A DNA stretch of 64,000 nucleotides from Virgibacillus_F flavescens. Its GTDB lineage: Bacteria > Bacillota > Bacilli > Bacillales > Amphibacillaceae. Below the pieces are notes generated by a model. That model searched no databases and was not told the origin of the DNA. It saw nothing but the letters and a program-made list of their open reading frames with translations. Below, in pieces: positions 18,012 through 27,095 of the stretch. The position numbers and the translations under genes were made by a program. The first letter of the stretch is position 1. Each line of letters starts with the position of its first letter. The stretch is from positions 1,426,001-1,490,000 of the forward strand of contig NZ_CP192260.1 of the NCBI RefSeq assembly GCF_050574275.1, written 5' to 3'.

Positions 18012-20108
18012 TTGTATATTTCTGGTCGTGAACGAAAGTTAATTGAACTTCTGCTCGATGCTCAAGTAGACATTACCGTTAAGGAAATCGCTCGTTCACT
18101 AGAAGTTAGCGAGCGAACGGTTCATCGGGATTTGGGTAGTATTGAACATGTTATTTTTGAACATAACCTGGAGCTTTTTAAAAAGTCAGGTGTTGGTCTT
18201 CGGATAATCGGAAATGAGACGGATAAGCTGCAATTGAAGCAAACACTTTCCAAAGCAACATCATCCGATTATACATCGGAAGAAAGACAGACCATCATTC
18301 TGACAATGCTTCTCGAAGCGAAGGAACCTATGAAACTGTTCACCCTTGCACATGAATTGAATGTTACAAACGCGACAATCAGTCATGATTTGGATGATAT
18401 TGAACGGGAGCTTGAAGGGTTTCAGATTGATTTAGTGAGGAAACGGGGATATGGGGTCAAAATAGAGGGGAAGGAAGCGAATAAACGTGCTTCCATCAGT
18501 TATTTAATTTCAAAGCATGTGGATCCATTTGATTTCGTGTCTATTTTAAAAGAAAACATTGAAAACAAACCACAAGCCTCGCTTAGTTTGATTTCGAACC
18601 GGCTGCTTGGTTTAGTAAATCCCGATACCCTGCACACGATTGAAAAAAGAGTTGAGCTTGCCAGAAGTGAACTGCCGCACGAATTGGCAGACAGCGCATT
18701 TATTGGACTGGTTGTGCATCTGGCGTTAGCAATTGAGCGTCTGCAAAAGGGAGAACACATTAAGTTCGATAAAGATTTTATGAAACAAATCGAAGGAACA
18801 ACAGAATACGAAGTTGCTAGCAGAATGATACATGATTTGGAAGATTCATTTTCGATGACGATTCCAGATGACGAAATTGGATATATTACGATGCATTTGC
18901 TTGGAGCGAAACTGCGCGTGGATCACAATTATTTAATTGAGGATTCGAGTCTGGATATCGCGTATAAAACGAAAGAGCTGATCGATTTTGTCGGAAAAAA
19001 TCTAGGTGTTGATTTATCGGATAATGCTTCGCTGTTTCAGGATTTAATTGCACATCTGAAGCCGACCATTTATCGGTTAAACCAGGGAATGAATATTACG
19101 AACCCACTGATTAAAGACATTACAAAGGATTATGCTGATCTGTTTCACCTTATTCAGGACGGTGTTGAAGAAATTTTTCCTGATATGGAGTTTCCGCGGG
19201 ATGAAGCGGCGTATCTTGTGCTTCATTTTGCAGCTGCTTTATTGCATGGAAAAAAAAGCATTGAGCTGCGCGTACTGGTAATTTGCGCGAGTGGTATCGG
19301 TACAGCTAAAATGCTCGCGACCAATTTGATACAACGTATACCGGAAATAAATGAGGTAGAAAATAAATCATTATTTGATTTGAAAAATTTAGATTTGGAT
19401 CAATTCGATATTATTGTATCGACAGTGCCGCTAAAGAACTTTTCTGCTGCGTACATTCAGATTTCGCCGATTTTAACGGAATCAGAAGTGCATCGTCTGA
19501 AGAAAGTAGTCCGACAAAAAAAGCTGACGGGTAATTCGCGGGCGGTGCAGAAAGCAGTCAAGCCTGAGACCGAAAGTCAAAGTATCATTCCTAAGCTGAA
19601 AGCGATGGAGCGATATTCAAAAGTAGTGTTAGATCTTTTAACATCTTTTTATGTAAAAAATATTACGGAAAAAAAGTCGACTGAATCACTGTTGTATATG
19701 ATCTGTGAAAGTTTACAGCAAGAATCGTTAATTGAAAATAAGGATCAAGTCATGGAGCGACTATTAAAAAGAGAACAGATTGGGGGTCTTGGAATCCCAA
19801 AGACATCGCTTGCTCTTTTCCATACCAGGACGCCAGCTGTTGAAAAACCCAGCTTCACATTGTATTCGCTGGATTATCCAGTGACAGTTATGGGAATGGA
19901 TTCAGAAGAGATGAAAATGGATACAATTTTACTGATGCTTGCACCAGAAAATGCACATCAGGAAATGCTTGAAGTACTCAGCTTTTTGAGTGGTACCATT
20001 ATCCAGGAGAAAGATAGTATTTCATTGTTTGAATCTGCTGATGAAGAAAAGATTGAACAGTTTTTATCAGATCAGTTTCAGCAATTTCTGCAAGAAAAAA
20101 ATTTTTAA
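18012..20108 (+). CDS. mtlR: Mannitol operon activator MtlR
   Basis: MtlR is a PTS-controlled transcriptional activator of 698 residues. It has two N-terminal HTH domains (VKEIARSLEVSERTVHRDL and LAHELNVTNATISHDLDDIE) and two PTS regulation domains at about 190-400 (HELADSAFIGLVVHLALAIE and DEAAYLVLHFAAALLHGK). An EIIB-like domain with Cys in VLVICASGIGTAKML follows, then a C-terminal EIIA-like domain with the His of ALFHTRTP. HPr-P and the mannitol EII components are expected to modulate it. TTG 18012 has a perfect AAGGAGGTGA upstream and matches the family start; an upstream in-frame ATG at 17898 would add 38 non-homologous residues. It lies downstream of the IS insertion. Confidence 0.95.
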   Translation: MYISGRERKLIELLLDAQVDITVKEIARSLEVSERTVHRDLGSIEHVIFEHNLELFKKSGVGLRIIGNETDKLQLKQTLSKATSSDYTSEERQTIILTMLLEAKEPMKLFTLAHELNVTNATISHDLDDIERELEGFQIDLVRKRGYGVKIEGKEANKRASISYLISKHVDPFDFVSILKENIENKPQASLSLISNRLLGLVNPDTLHTIEKRVELARSELPHELADSAFIGLVVHLALAIERLQKGEHIKFDKDFMKQIEGTTEYEVASRMIHDLEDSFSMTIPDDEIGYITMHLLGAKLRVDHNYLIEDSSLDIAYKTKELIDFVGKNLGVDLSDNASLFQDLIAHLKPTIYRLNQGMNITNPLIKDITKDYADLFHLIQDGVEEIFPDMEFPRDEAAYLVLHFAAALLHGKKSIELRVLVICASGIGTAKMLATNLIQRIPEINEVENKSLFDLKNLDLDQFDIIVSTVPLKNFSAAYIQISPILTESEVHRLKKVVRQKKLTGNSRAVQKAVKPETESQSIIPKLKAMERYSKVVLDLLTSFYVKNITEKKSTESLLYMICESLQQESLIENKDQVMERLLKREQIGGLGIPKTSLALFHTRTPAVEKPSFTLYSLDYPVTVMGMDSEEMKMDTILLMLAPENAHQEMLEVLSFLSGTIIQEKDSISLFESADEEKIEQFLSDQFQQFLQEKNF

Positions 20109-20127
20109 TTAAGGAGTGCATCATGCT

Positions 20128-20565
20128 ATGACTAAAGACGTATTGAGTAAAGAATCGATTCAGTTGAACGAAACATTGAATAATAAAGAGGAAGCTATCC
20201 GCTATACAGGAGGAATTCTGGTAGACAACGGTTACGTAGAAGTAGCGTATGTCGATAAAATGCTGGAAAGAGAAGAAATGACTTCTACCTTTATGGGTAA
20301 CCATGTAGCGATTCCCCACGGTACGGATGACGCTAAAAGCGCAGTGCTCCATACAGGAATTTCTGTTGTAACGGTTCCGCAAGGGGTAGATTTCGGTGAT
20401 GGAAATATAGTGAAGGTGTTAATTGGCATCGCTGGAAAAGGTGACGAACATTTAGAGGTTTTATCTAAGATTGCGATTGTGTGTTCCGAAGAAGAGAACA
20501 TCGATAAAATCGTTAACGCAGAAACAAAGGAAGAAATTATAGCATTATTTGAAGAGGTGGAGTAA
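20128..20565 (+). CDS. mtlF: Mannitol-specific PTS enzyme IIA
   Basis: MtlF passes phosphate from HPr to the IIB domain of MtlA. The 145 residues are one EIIA domain, with the active histidine in NHVAIPHGTDDAK. KVLIGIAGKGDEHLEVLSKI is also typical. ATG 20128 sits nine bases behind AAGGAGTG, which makes it a better start than the in-frame GTG at 20116. The gene begins 19 bp after mtlR and its stop codon directly abuts the mtlD start, so mtlR-mtlF-mtlD are clearly co-transcribed. Confidence 0.95.
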   Translation: MTKDVLSKESIQLNETLNNKEEAIRYTGGILVDNGYVEVAYVDKMLEREEMTSTFMGNHVAIPHGTDDAKSAVLHTGISVVTVPQGVDFGDGNIVKVLIGIAGKGDEHLEVLSKIAIVCSEEENIDKIVNAETKEEIIALFEEVE

Positions 20566-21726
20566 ATGTTAGCTGTACACTTCGGAGCAGGAAATATTGG
20601 CAGAGGATTTATTGGCCAGTTGCTTCATCAGTCCAATTACCATACCACATTTGTGGATGTAAATGATGCGGTCATAAAAGAAATCAATGAAAAGCAGCAA
20701 TACAATGTCGTGTTGGCTTCCGAAAACAGCGAGTCATTAACAGTAAAGGATGTATCTGGAATCAATAGCATGCATAATCCGGATAAGGTGATTGATGCGA
20801 TTGTCCGTGCAGATATTGTAACGACTGCTGTTGGACCAAACATCCTGGCAGTTATTGCAGAGTTGATTGCAAAAGGATTGCGCGCACGCACGAAGGATAA
20901 TCGAAAGGCGCTTACGATTATTGCCTGTGAAAATATGATAGGCGGAAGTACGCTCTTAAAAGAAAGAGTATACGATCATTTGACAGAAGCTGAATGTACT
21001 TCTTTTGAGGAATTATATAGCTTTCCAGACGCAGCGGTTGACCGAATTGTACCGAACCAGGTGAACGATGATCCGCTTGAAGTATCTGTTGAGCCATATT
21101 ACGAGTGGGTAGTGGAGGAATCCTCGATTAAAGGGGAGAAACCAGCGATTGAAGGCATTACGTATGTAACGGACTTGAAACCGTATATCGAGCGTAAATT
21201 ATTTACAGTTAATACAGGGCACGCCGTAGCAGCATACGTTGGTTACTATATGGGCTATCATACAATTGATGAAGCGATGAAGGATAACAATGTCCTGGAA
21301 ATCATCAATGGAGCATTGGCTGAATCCGGTGAAGCGCTTATTCAAACCTACCAATTTGATAGGCAGGAACATCAAACGTATATCAATAAGATTATTCAGC
21401 GATTCAAGAATCCATACATTTCAGATGAAGTGACGCGAGTTGGAAGAGGACCGATCAGAAAATTGGGGCCACAAGATCGGTTAATCCGTCCGGCAAGCTT
21501 GTATATGGAAGTAACCGGAAAGCCACCGTTATATCTCGCGAAAACAATCGCATCTGTTCTATCGTATGTAAATGAAAAAGATGACGAGGCAGTAAAACTT
21601 CAGCAGATGATTCGTGATGAAGGTTCTAAGTCAGCGTTACATTCAGTCACAGGACTACCTGAAGATCATCCGCTAATCGCCACAATCCTGGACGAAATGA
21701 GCCAAATAGAACCACTAAAAAAATAG
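20566..21726 (+). CDS. mtlD: Mannitol-1-phosphate 5-dehydrogenase
   Basis: MtlD oxidises mannitol-1-phosphate to fructose-6-phosphate with NAD, linking the PTS product to glycolysis. The 386 residues start with the Rossmann motif VHFGAGNIGRGFIGQLL. They contain ACENMIGGSTLLK and the catalytic region KLFTVNTGHAVAAYVGYYMG, where the Lys of KLFTVN is the family catalytic residue. The length is normal for long-chain mannitol dehydrogenases. GAGGTGGAG before the ATG serves as ribosome binding site within mtlF. Confidence 0.96.
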   Translation: MLAVHFGAGNIGRGFIGQLLHQSNYHTTFVDVNDAVIKEINEKQQYNVVLASENSESLTVKDVSGINSMHNPDKVIDAIVRADIVTTAVGPNILAVIAELIAKGLRARTKDNRKALTIIACENMIGGSTLLKERVYDHLTEAECTSFEELYSFPDAAVDRIVPNQVNDDPLEVSVEPYYEWVVEESSIKGEKPAIEGITYVTDLKPYIERKLFTVNTGHAVAAYVGYYMGYHTIDEAMKDNNVLEIINGALAESGEALIQTYQFDRQEHQTYINKIIQRFKNPYISDEVTRVGRGPIRKLGPQDRLIRPASLYMEVTGKPPLYLAKTIASVLSYVNEKDDEAVKLQQMIRDEGSKSALHSVTGLPEDHPLIATILDEMSQIEPLKK

Positions 21727-21731
21727 AACCC

Positions 21732-21772
21732 AAAGGTTACAACCGGCCACCTAGCCAGTTGTAGCCTTTTTA
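21732..21772 (+). terminator. Intrinsic terminator of the mannitol operon
   Basis: AGGTTACAAC pairs with GTTGTAGCCT around a 14-base loop and is followed by a T run, directly after the mtlD stop codon. Confidence 0.85.
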
Positions 21773-21785
21773 ATTTGCGGTTAAA

Positions 21786-21908
21786 TGGGAATAACTGGAG
21801 AATGTACCAGGTACCTGGTCTTAAAAACTGGGAAAAACAGGGTATTGTACCAGGTACCTGGGCGGGGTGGGCCATATGGAAAAAAACTGGGCAATGTACC
21901 AGGTGCCG
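21786..21908 (+). repeat. Cluster of three GTACCAGGTACC repeats
   Basis: Three tandem copies occur, each with an AACTGG-like lead: ATAACTGGAGAATGTACCAG.., AAACAGGGTATTGTACCAGG.. and AAAAAACTGGGCAATGTACC... The third ends in GGTGCC instead of GGTACC. Spacing is about 45-50 bp, so it is not a simple tandem repeat. The cluster occupies most of the gap between the mtl terminator and the cysteine synthase-like gene. Confidence 0.8.
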
Positions 21909-22016
21909 AATGTCCGCACGCGCGTGCAAACAGATTAATTGTGTAAGCTGGGTCTTGGTTAGTAAAATATATAGTATATAGTAGGAAATTAGATAGAGAA
22001 TGGGAGGCTGCATTGG

Positions 22017-22937
22017 ATGAAAGTCGTTTCGAATATAACAGAGTTAATGGGAGATACGCCGGTTGTGAAGTTGAACAAGATCGTACCGGAAGATGCGGCA
22101 GATGTTTTTGTTAAACTGGAATACTTCAACCCAAGCAGAAGCGTCAAAGATCGTGCTGCTGTTAACATGATCAGGGTCGCTGAAGAAGAGGGACTGTTGA
22201 AGCCTGGTGGAATGATTATTGAGCCTACCAGTGGAAACACAGGAATTGGCTTATCCATGGCTGCTGCAGCAAAGGGGTATCGGTCCATCATGATCATGCC
22301 TGATAACAGTACACAAGAAAGAAGAAATATTTTAAAAGCGTACGGAGCGGAAGTGGTATTAGTACCTAGTGCTGAAAAGATGCCAGGTGCTATAAAGAAG
22401 GCGATAGAATTACAGGCTGAGAACCCAGGAAGCTTTATCCCGCAACAATTTGAAAACCATGCGAATGCAGATGTACACCGTTTCACAACTGCGCTTGAAA
22501 TAATGGATCAAATGGACGGTAAACTGGATGCGTTCGTGTGTACGGCTGGAACTGGCGGCACCGTAACAGGAACTGGTGAAGTATTAAAAGAAAAAATTCC
22601 CGGCCTTACGATTACTGTTGCAGAACCAAAGGGGTCACCTGTACTTTCAGGTGGAAAGCCAGGCAGCCATAAGCTTGTAGGGACTAGCCCAGGCTTTATT
22701 CCAGATATACTTAATACTTCGATTTACGACGAAATTTTACAGATTGAAGATGAAATTGCGGTCGAGATGTTTAAGCGACTGCCAAGAGAAGAAGGGCTGT
22801 TCGTCGGTTTGTCGGGTGCAGCGTCTATTTATACTGCAATCGAAGTTGCCAAAAAGCTCGGCAAAGGTAAACGTGTGCTTTGTATTGCCCCTGACAGTGG
22901 GGAGCGGTACTTGAGCATGAACTTGATTGATGAATAG
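22017..22937 (+). CDS. Cysteine synthase family protein (O-acetylserine thiol-lyase)
   Basis: This 306-residue PLP enzyme is expected to form cysteine from O-acetylserine and sulfide. The PLP lysine is in RSVKDRAA, the substrate loop is PTSGNTGIGLSMAAA, and the PLP phosphate loop is TAGTGGTVTGTG. The sequence NPSRSVKDRAA differs from the classical CysK form NPGGSVKDR, and QFENHANADVHRFTT differs from QFxNPANP. It may therefore be a YtkP-like paralogue rather than the main CysK, and acceptor specificity is uncertain. GGGAGG lies upstream of the ATG. It is a single-gene unit with its own terminator. Confidence 0.88.
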   Translation: MKVVSNITELMGDTPVVKLNKIVPEDAADVFVKLEYFNPSRSVKDRAAVNMIRVAEEEGLLKPGGMIIEPTSGNTGIGLSMAAAAKGYRSIMIMPDNSTQERRNILKAYGAEVVLVPSAEKMPGAIKKAIELQAENPGSFIPQQFENHANADVHRFTTALEIMDQMDGKLDAFVCTAGTGGTVTGTGEVLKEKIPGLTITVAEPKGSPVLSGGKPGSHKLVGTSPGFIPDILNTSIYDEILQIEDEIAVEMFKRLPREEGLFVGLSGAASIYTAIEVAKKLGKGKRVLCIAPDSGERYLSMNLIDE

Positions 22938-22951
22938 CTTTTGATAAATAA

Positions 22952-22983
22952 GAAACCAGCCAGATGTGGCTGGTTTTCTTTTT
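22952..22983 (+). terminator. Intrinsic terminator of the cysteine synthase-like gene
   Basis: AAACCAGCCA pairs with TGGCTGGTTT around a four-base loop and is followed by TCTTTTT, 15 bp after the stop codon. Confidence 0.9.
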
Positions 22984-23076
22984 GATTGGAAAGAATATCA
23001 CGGATCGGCAGGGCGTGGTTCGAGCTGGATATCGATAAATTTCCTCCCGGGATCGATATTTTTGTTAACCGAGATG

Positions 23077-23181
23077 GATAAAAATTTTATCAAACTTGAT
23101 AAGTTGAATCTCACCAGTGATAAAGAAAGTTTAGAGATCGATAAGATTAGTCTCGTCAGCGATATTATAACTGTTATTCTA
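23077..23181 (+). repeat. Five-unit 21-bp tandem repeat (heptapeptide period)
   Basis: GAT begins every 21 bases at 23077, 23098, 23119, 23140 and 23161, with diverged remainders. In the open frame 22966-23193 the units read DKNFIKL, DKLNLTS, DKESLEI, DKISLVS and DIITVIL. The frame itself overlaps the upstream terminator and lacks a good start, so it may be a decayed gene end or a non-coding repeat. No family was recognised. Confidence 0.6.
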
Positions 23182-23250
23182 AAAAAACAGTAGGAAAAAA
23201 ATAAAATATACCATATAATATAAATTACGGCTTGGGGGCATTAGCTTATG

Positions 23251-23476
23251 GGTCACTGAAAAAGTTACATGTAGTAGGAAATATGTGGATCTACAATCGC
23301 ATCTTCGAATATACTACGCTTTCCGCGAGCACGGCTTCAGCTTCCTCGGAATGCAAAAACCGCTGTTCCTCCGGGATCTTCAGCTCGCGCTGTTCCCGCT
23401 GGAGTCTTCGTATATTCGAGATGCTAGGTTAAGGTGGAATAATAAATTTTTAAAAAGCTACCACTTTTTCAGTGGC
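23251..23476. repeat. MITE-like dispersed element T2, copy 1
   Basis: The element is about 226 bp. It begins GGTCACTGAAAAAG and ends CTTTTTCAGTGGC, which are inverted terminal repeats. The interior is GC-rich and related to T1: GAGCACGGCTTCAGCTTCCT, GGATCTTCAGCTCGCGCTGT and CCGCTGGAGTC. Arms around TCTTCGAATATAC and GTATATTCGAGA are also inverted. Short frames across it are not genes. Homologous copies lie at 37986 and 43092. Confidence 0.8.
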
Positions 23477-23530
23477 TTCTTAGCTCAGAGAGTGCTTGCA
23501 CGGCATGCCTTACCAGAGATTTAAATTATT

Positions 23531-23601
23531 GGGGCCATGGTATAATGGGATTACACTTGAATGGCATTCAAGTAATCGGGGTTCAATTCCCCGTGGCTCC
23601 A
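23531..23601 (+). tRNA. tRNA-Ala (anticodon GGC)
   Basis: The cloverleaf closes well. The acceptor stem is GGGGCCA with TGGCTCC, and the anticodon stem CTTGA/TCAAG carries loop ATGGCAT with anticodon GGC. The T arm is CGGGG/CCCCG with loop TTCAATT. The discriminator base is A and the 3' CCA is not encoded (ATAC follows). It is a solitary tRNA gene followed by a bidirectional terminator. Confidence 0.93.
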
Positions 23602-23623
23602 TACCTAAAAACTTGTAAAAACC

Positions 23624-23665
23624 AAAAAGATAGCCTGCGCAGAGAATTGCACAGGCTATCTTTTT
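23624..23665. terminator. Bidirectional terminator between tRNA-Ala and the GH94 gene
   Basis: AAAAAGATAGCCTG pairs with CAGGCTATCTTTTT, giving a T run in either direction. It can therefore end the tRNA transcript and the leftward GH3-GH94 operon. A near-identical hairpin sits at 34024-34063, beyond the other end of the sugar locus. Confidence 0.88.
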
Positions 23666-23667
23666 AA

Positions 23668-23734
23668 TTTGGAAGAATCAGGGAAGTACCAGGTACCACT
23701 AATTTGGAAAAAACTGGAGAAAGTACCAGGTACC
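23668..23734 (+). repeat. Two GTACCAGGTACC repeats next to the terminator
   Basis: TTTGGAAGAATCAGGGAAGT runs into ACCAGGTACC, followed by TTTGGAAAAAACTGGAGAAA and GTACCAGGTACC. This terminator-plus-repeat module is duplicated at 34024-34098. Confidence 0.8.
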
Positions 23735-23744
23735 TTTACATATC

Positions 23745-26700
23745 TTATAAATAGATTTCTATTTTATTTTCGTTTGGGGTTAGCAGCTTATCCAGACTAG
23801 CGCGCTCAACTATAAAGCCGCCGTCCCGATAAGGATTCGAAACGTAGTTGGTTTCTACGCTCTTACCGTTCACAACTACATGCTTATCGTCATGATTCAA
23901 GTGATAAATGAAAGTCACTTGATGATTCATAAATGTAAATTTAAACTGCAGTCCATTTAATTTAGCAGGTAATACCGGATCGATAATCAGGTTTCCAGCT
24001 TCCTGGCGAATTCCAAGCGAATTTGAGATTAACTGATTCATATAAATCCCTGGTCCACTTGAATAAATACGCCATCCACCCTTAACCGCAACAGAACCAT
24101 CTCTTAATTTATCAAAGTTTTCCTGTGCTTCGTATCGCGTATTGAATTTCCCATCTGAACTACTGAAATAGCTATTGCTTTGACGAATTTCTGCGTTTGG
24201 CACAACGTCTCTGATCCCAATCGGGTTAATTACAGCCAATCCGCGCCACACTTCATCTTTTTGACCAAGCTTAGCCATTGCTTCCACATATCGAATATTG
24301 GCATGCACGTACTGCAGTCCAATTTCTCTTCCGAAGTTTGCAGCTTGTTCTGCTCGTTTAAAGTGCGTACTTACCCCACCGGTATACTTTGCTGGGCGAT
24401 CCATTAGACGAACGCCGTCTGGGAAGTAGAGGTGTGTCTTAATTATTTCATCGTGCACTTTCGCATCTTCTGCTGTTAAAAGCTCACTAATTATACCTCG
24501 CATCATTGGCAATAACCGATAATTGATTCCGGTTTTTGAGTCTGTCGGATAGAGCATAAACTCTGCTTCACCCGGCTTTTCCATATAGACAAAGCCTGGA
24601 AGTACATCAGCATTATGGATATATCGCTTATAGTCGCGTTTAATACCAGCTGCTAAATCGTGTAATGCATCTGCTTCTTGCATGCTTGCTGCAGTCAGCG
24701 CTTTTGCCAGTTTATTAAGTACCTGGTACGTCAGTGCGACTGTCCAGCTTGAAACCATGAATTCCTTCAGCTGCGCGTTAGCTGGCTGCAGCGTATCATC
24801 CCAGTCCCCGTCCCCATAAGAGGATAGGTATGTCTCATGAATGAATTCCTCTTTTATATAGTCGATTGCTTTTTTGACATGCGCAAGGAGTGTATCAGTT
24901 TTGTCCGTAAATCCGAAACCTGTGCGCTCCGTATATGGAATTTTTTGCTCCAAAATAGCATAATCGTTTGTTGCTTCTAGGTAGTCAGCGACAACTTTTA
25001 ATGGCCAAACAATGACATCGCCGTGACTTTCAGCTTGTTGAACAGAGCCATATTTATCAAACATAAACCATTGTGGCCAGTTGCCAGCATCCTCATATTG
25101 ATGGGAGAAAACTTTTTCAATAATTTCTTTTACCGATTGATAGTTATGTGTAGCCATAAAGTACTCAGTTGGACCCTGACATACATCACGGGTTCCCCAG
25201 GCAGCACCAATATATTGTTCTAATCCACGTGGCACGGAAAAATGCACAAGCATATTGTGCGTGTACCACCATGCGGTAGCGTTCATTTTTTGAAGTTCTT
25301 CAGTTGGTGCAGCAGGGTTTGATAGTTCAAACCCTTTCATTACATCGCTAAAAAATGAGCGATAACGTTCGGTCTCTTTAGCAAAGTCTTTCTTCTCCCA
25401 TGAACGATTCGCGCTATCTAGCAGCCCCTCTATTCCCATGACCCATTCACTGGAAGAGGAAACTTTTAAAATCACTAGGGAAGATTCATCGAGAGCATTT
25501 TCTGCTAAAAAATGTTCTTCCGCTAGTTGAATATCTGCTCCTTTTACATGCATTCGATAGGATAAATCAGGATAAATTTCAGAGCTGTCAGCAGCGGAAT
25601 CTGCTGTAAACGTCAACGTATTGCCTGCTTTCTTCATTTGGAAAGGCTGTTCGTATTCATTGTTGTTCATCGTCACCTGGTTGGTTACCACGTAATTATA
25701 TGCTTTACCACTAGCTGATTTTACTTGCAGCTGCACGTATGGCGTATCGACAGTTGTGAAATTCGTTATAATCAGCATGTCGTCATCAGTTTTGTAGTAC
25801 CAGCGCGCATAATTAAATCCAAGCTCGAACATCGATGGCATCGTAAGCAGGTGGTAGGTGTTATCCAATTCGACATAGATTCTTTGACCAGAAGTTTTCA
25901 TAATGTTTAACGGGTTTCGTACGTTTGACAGCATTTTATTCATTGAAGTATTGCCGATTGTCAGCTGTGAATTGAATATCCCATACATGAATGAAGTAGT
26001 CGTAATGGTGTCTTCCTTCAATTTATCATTTTGTCCGCTCATTAAAATATGTCCATGTGGACGTTCAACACGTTGTTCTTTTTCTTTTAAAATGACATGT
26101 TCATACGTATCTGTGAAAAAGGACAAGCGAGTTTCATCCTCGTATTCTTCCTGATGGCGGTCTGGGAAAAATTCGTTTATTTCTTCCTCTGTCATCGCCT
26201 TGGTTTGCAGGGTTGCTCCAATTGCTGAAGAAGTACGAATCTTATCAAGTTGCTGTTCAGGTTCGGTGCGTTGATTGTTTACTTCCGTCCATGCCTCCTG
26301 TACGTCTGTTTCGTACTCAAGTGACGTGACAGCAGAGGGGTGATCCGCTTTAAACAGTCCGTAAAATACAACTCTGTGGTGACCAGAAAGCGATAATCTT
26401 TCAGACTGCAGGGCAGTATATGCAAATTCATATTGATAGACTTCGCTTGCCAGATATTCGTTCGTCAATACTTCTGGTTGATTCGTGGTTTTAAAGGACT
26501 TCCCAAAAAATTGAAAGCCATCGGTAGAATAACTAGCTGTTTTGCTGAGGGACCCCTGCTGGATATAAAGATATCCGTCACTCATTGGCTGGTTTTGTCG
26601 CGTGCAGACAATATAACCTTTCTGTTTATCTTCAAAAATAGTATGGTCCATATACTGCGACATATATGCTTCATTGGAACGAACAGCTCCACGATCCGCA

Positions 26701-27074
26701 AGACCTAAATCCTGCCCGTAAATAATGTCAGCATTCGTATTTTCACCATTCAATTCAACATCCCAGAACCAGATACCTTTTGAAGATAGTCGGAATCTCA
26801 CTTCATACTTCACGCCACATTCAGACCCCTGCCAGATAATACCGGAATCGTGCGTAGTTACGGTGCTGCTGGATTTCACTCCAAGTAATGGATAAACTTT
26901 TATCTCGCCTGATTCGAAAATGCGCAGGTAGATGTTATTTAATGCTCCGTCAATTTGATTGGACAGAACTTGATTGATCATTGTATGTTTATGGCTGATT
27001 TCATACAAATCACCACTGGATAAAAAGGTGAATTGCAAATCGTCTTCGTTAATTGTAAATTTTGCTTCAGACAT
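23745..27074 (-). CDS. GH94 1,2-beta-oligoglucan phosphorylase (sophorooligosaccharide phosphorylase)
   Basis: This large 1,109-residue cytoplasmic enzyme is predicted to phosphorolyse beta-1,2-glucooligosaccharides to glucose-1-phosphate. It has an N-terminal beta-sandwich and the GH94 alpha/alpha barrel. The barrel contains RDVCQGPTEYF, AGNWPQWF, and the acid/base segment SSYGDGDWDDTLQP near residue 755, corresponding to the GDWND segment of cellobiose and chitobiose phosphorylases. The size of about 1,100 residues and the gene context (GH3 glucosidase, sugar-binding protein, two permeases, LacI) match the characterised Listeria innocua sophorooligosaccharide locus. That supports the beta-1,2 specificity over cellobiose. 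AAGGAG precedes the ATG, and the gene is 21 bp after the GH3 gene. Confidence 0.87.
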   Translation of the reverse strand: MSEAKFTINEDDLQFTFLSSGDLYEISHKHTMINQVLSNQIDGALNNIYLRIFESGEIKVYPLLGVKSSSTVTTHDSGIIWQGSECGVKYEVRFRLSSKGIWFWDVELNGENTNADIIYGQDLGLADRGAVRSNEAYMSQYMDHTIFEDKQKGYIVCTRQNQPMSDGYLYIQQGSLSKTASYSTDGFQFFGKSFKTTNQPEVLTNEYLASEVYQYEFAYTALQSERLSLSGHHRVVFYGLFKADHPSAVTSLEYETDVQEAWTEVNNQRTEPEQQLDKIRTSSAIGATLQTKAMTEEEINEFFPDRHQEEYEDETRLSFFTDTYEHVILKEKEQRVERPHGHILMSGQNDKLKEDTITTTSFMYGIFNSQLTIGNTSMNKMLSNVRNPLNIMKTSGQRIYVELDNTYHLLTMPSMFELGFNYARWYYKTDDDMLIITNFTTVDTPYVQLQVKSASGKAYNYVVTNQVTMNNNEYEQPFQMKKAGNTLTFTADSAADSSEIYPDLSYRMHVKGADIQLAEEHFLAENALDESSLVILKVSSSSEWVMGIEGLLDSANRSWEKKDFAKETERYRSFFSDVMKGFELSNPAAPTEELQKMNATAWWYTHNMLVHFSVPRGLEQYIGAAWGTRDVCQGPTEYFMATHNYQSVKEIIEKVFSHQYEDAGNWPQWFMFDKYGSVQQAESHGDVIVWPLKVVADYLEATNDYAILEQKIPYTERTGFGFTDKTDTLLAHVKKAIDYIKEEFIHETYLSSYGDGDWDDTLQPANAQLKEFMVSSWTVALTYQVLNKLAKALTAASMQEADALHDLAAGIKRDYKRYIHNADVLPGFVYMEKPGEAEFMLYPTDSKTGINYRLLPMMRGIISELLTAEDAKVHDEIIKTHLYFPDGVRLMDRPAKYTGGVSTHFKRAEQAANFGREIGLQYVHANIRYVEAMAKLGQKDEVWRGLAVINPIGIRDVVPNAEIRQSNSYFSSSDGKFNTRYEAQENFDKLRDGSVAVKGGWRIYSSGPGIYMNQLISNSLGIRQEAGNLIIDPVLPAKLNGLQFKFTFMNHQVTFIYHLNHDDKHVVVNGKSVETNYVSNPYRDGGFIVERASLDKLLTPNENKIEIYL

Positions 27075-27095
27075 ACGGTATTCTCCTTCGGCTGT

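Noticed and set aside
21786..21908. CRISPR-like array
   Set aside because: Three similar units occur at about 45-50 bp spacing, but the units are unequal, the spacers share flank sequence, and the same element is scattered singly elsewhere. No cas genes are present.
23232..23524. Two overlapping frames of 66 and 79 codons
   Set aside because: Both lie within the T2 element; equivalent frames recur in other T2 copies (37933-38169, 43012-43432) with frame-independent conservation.
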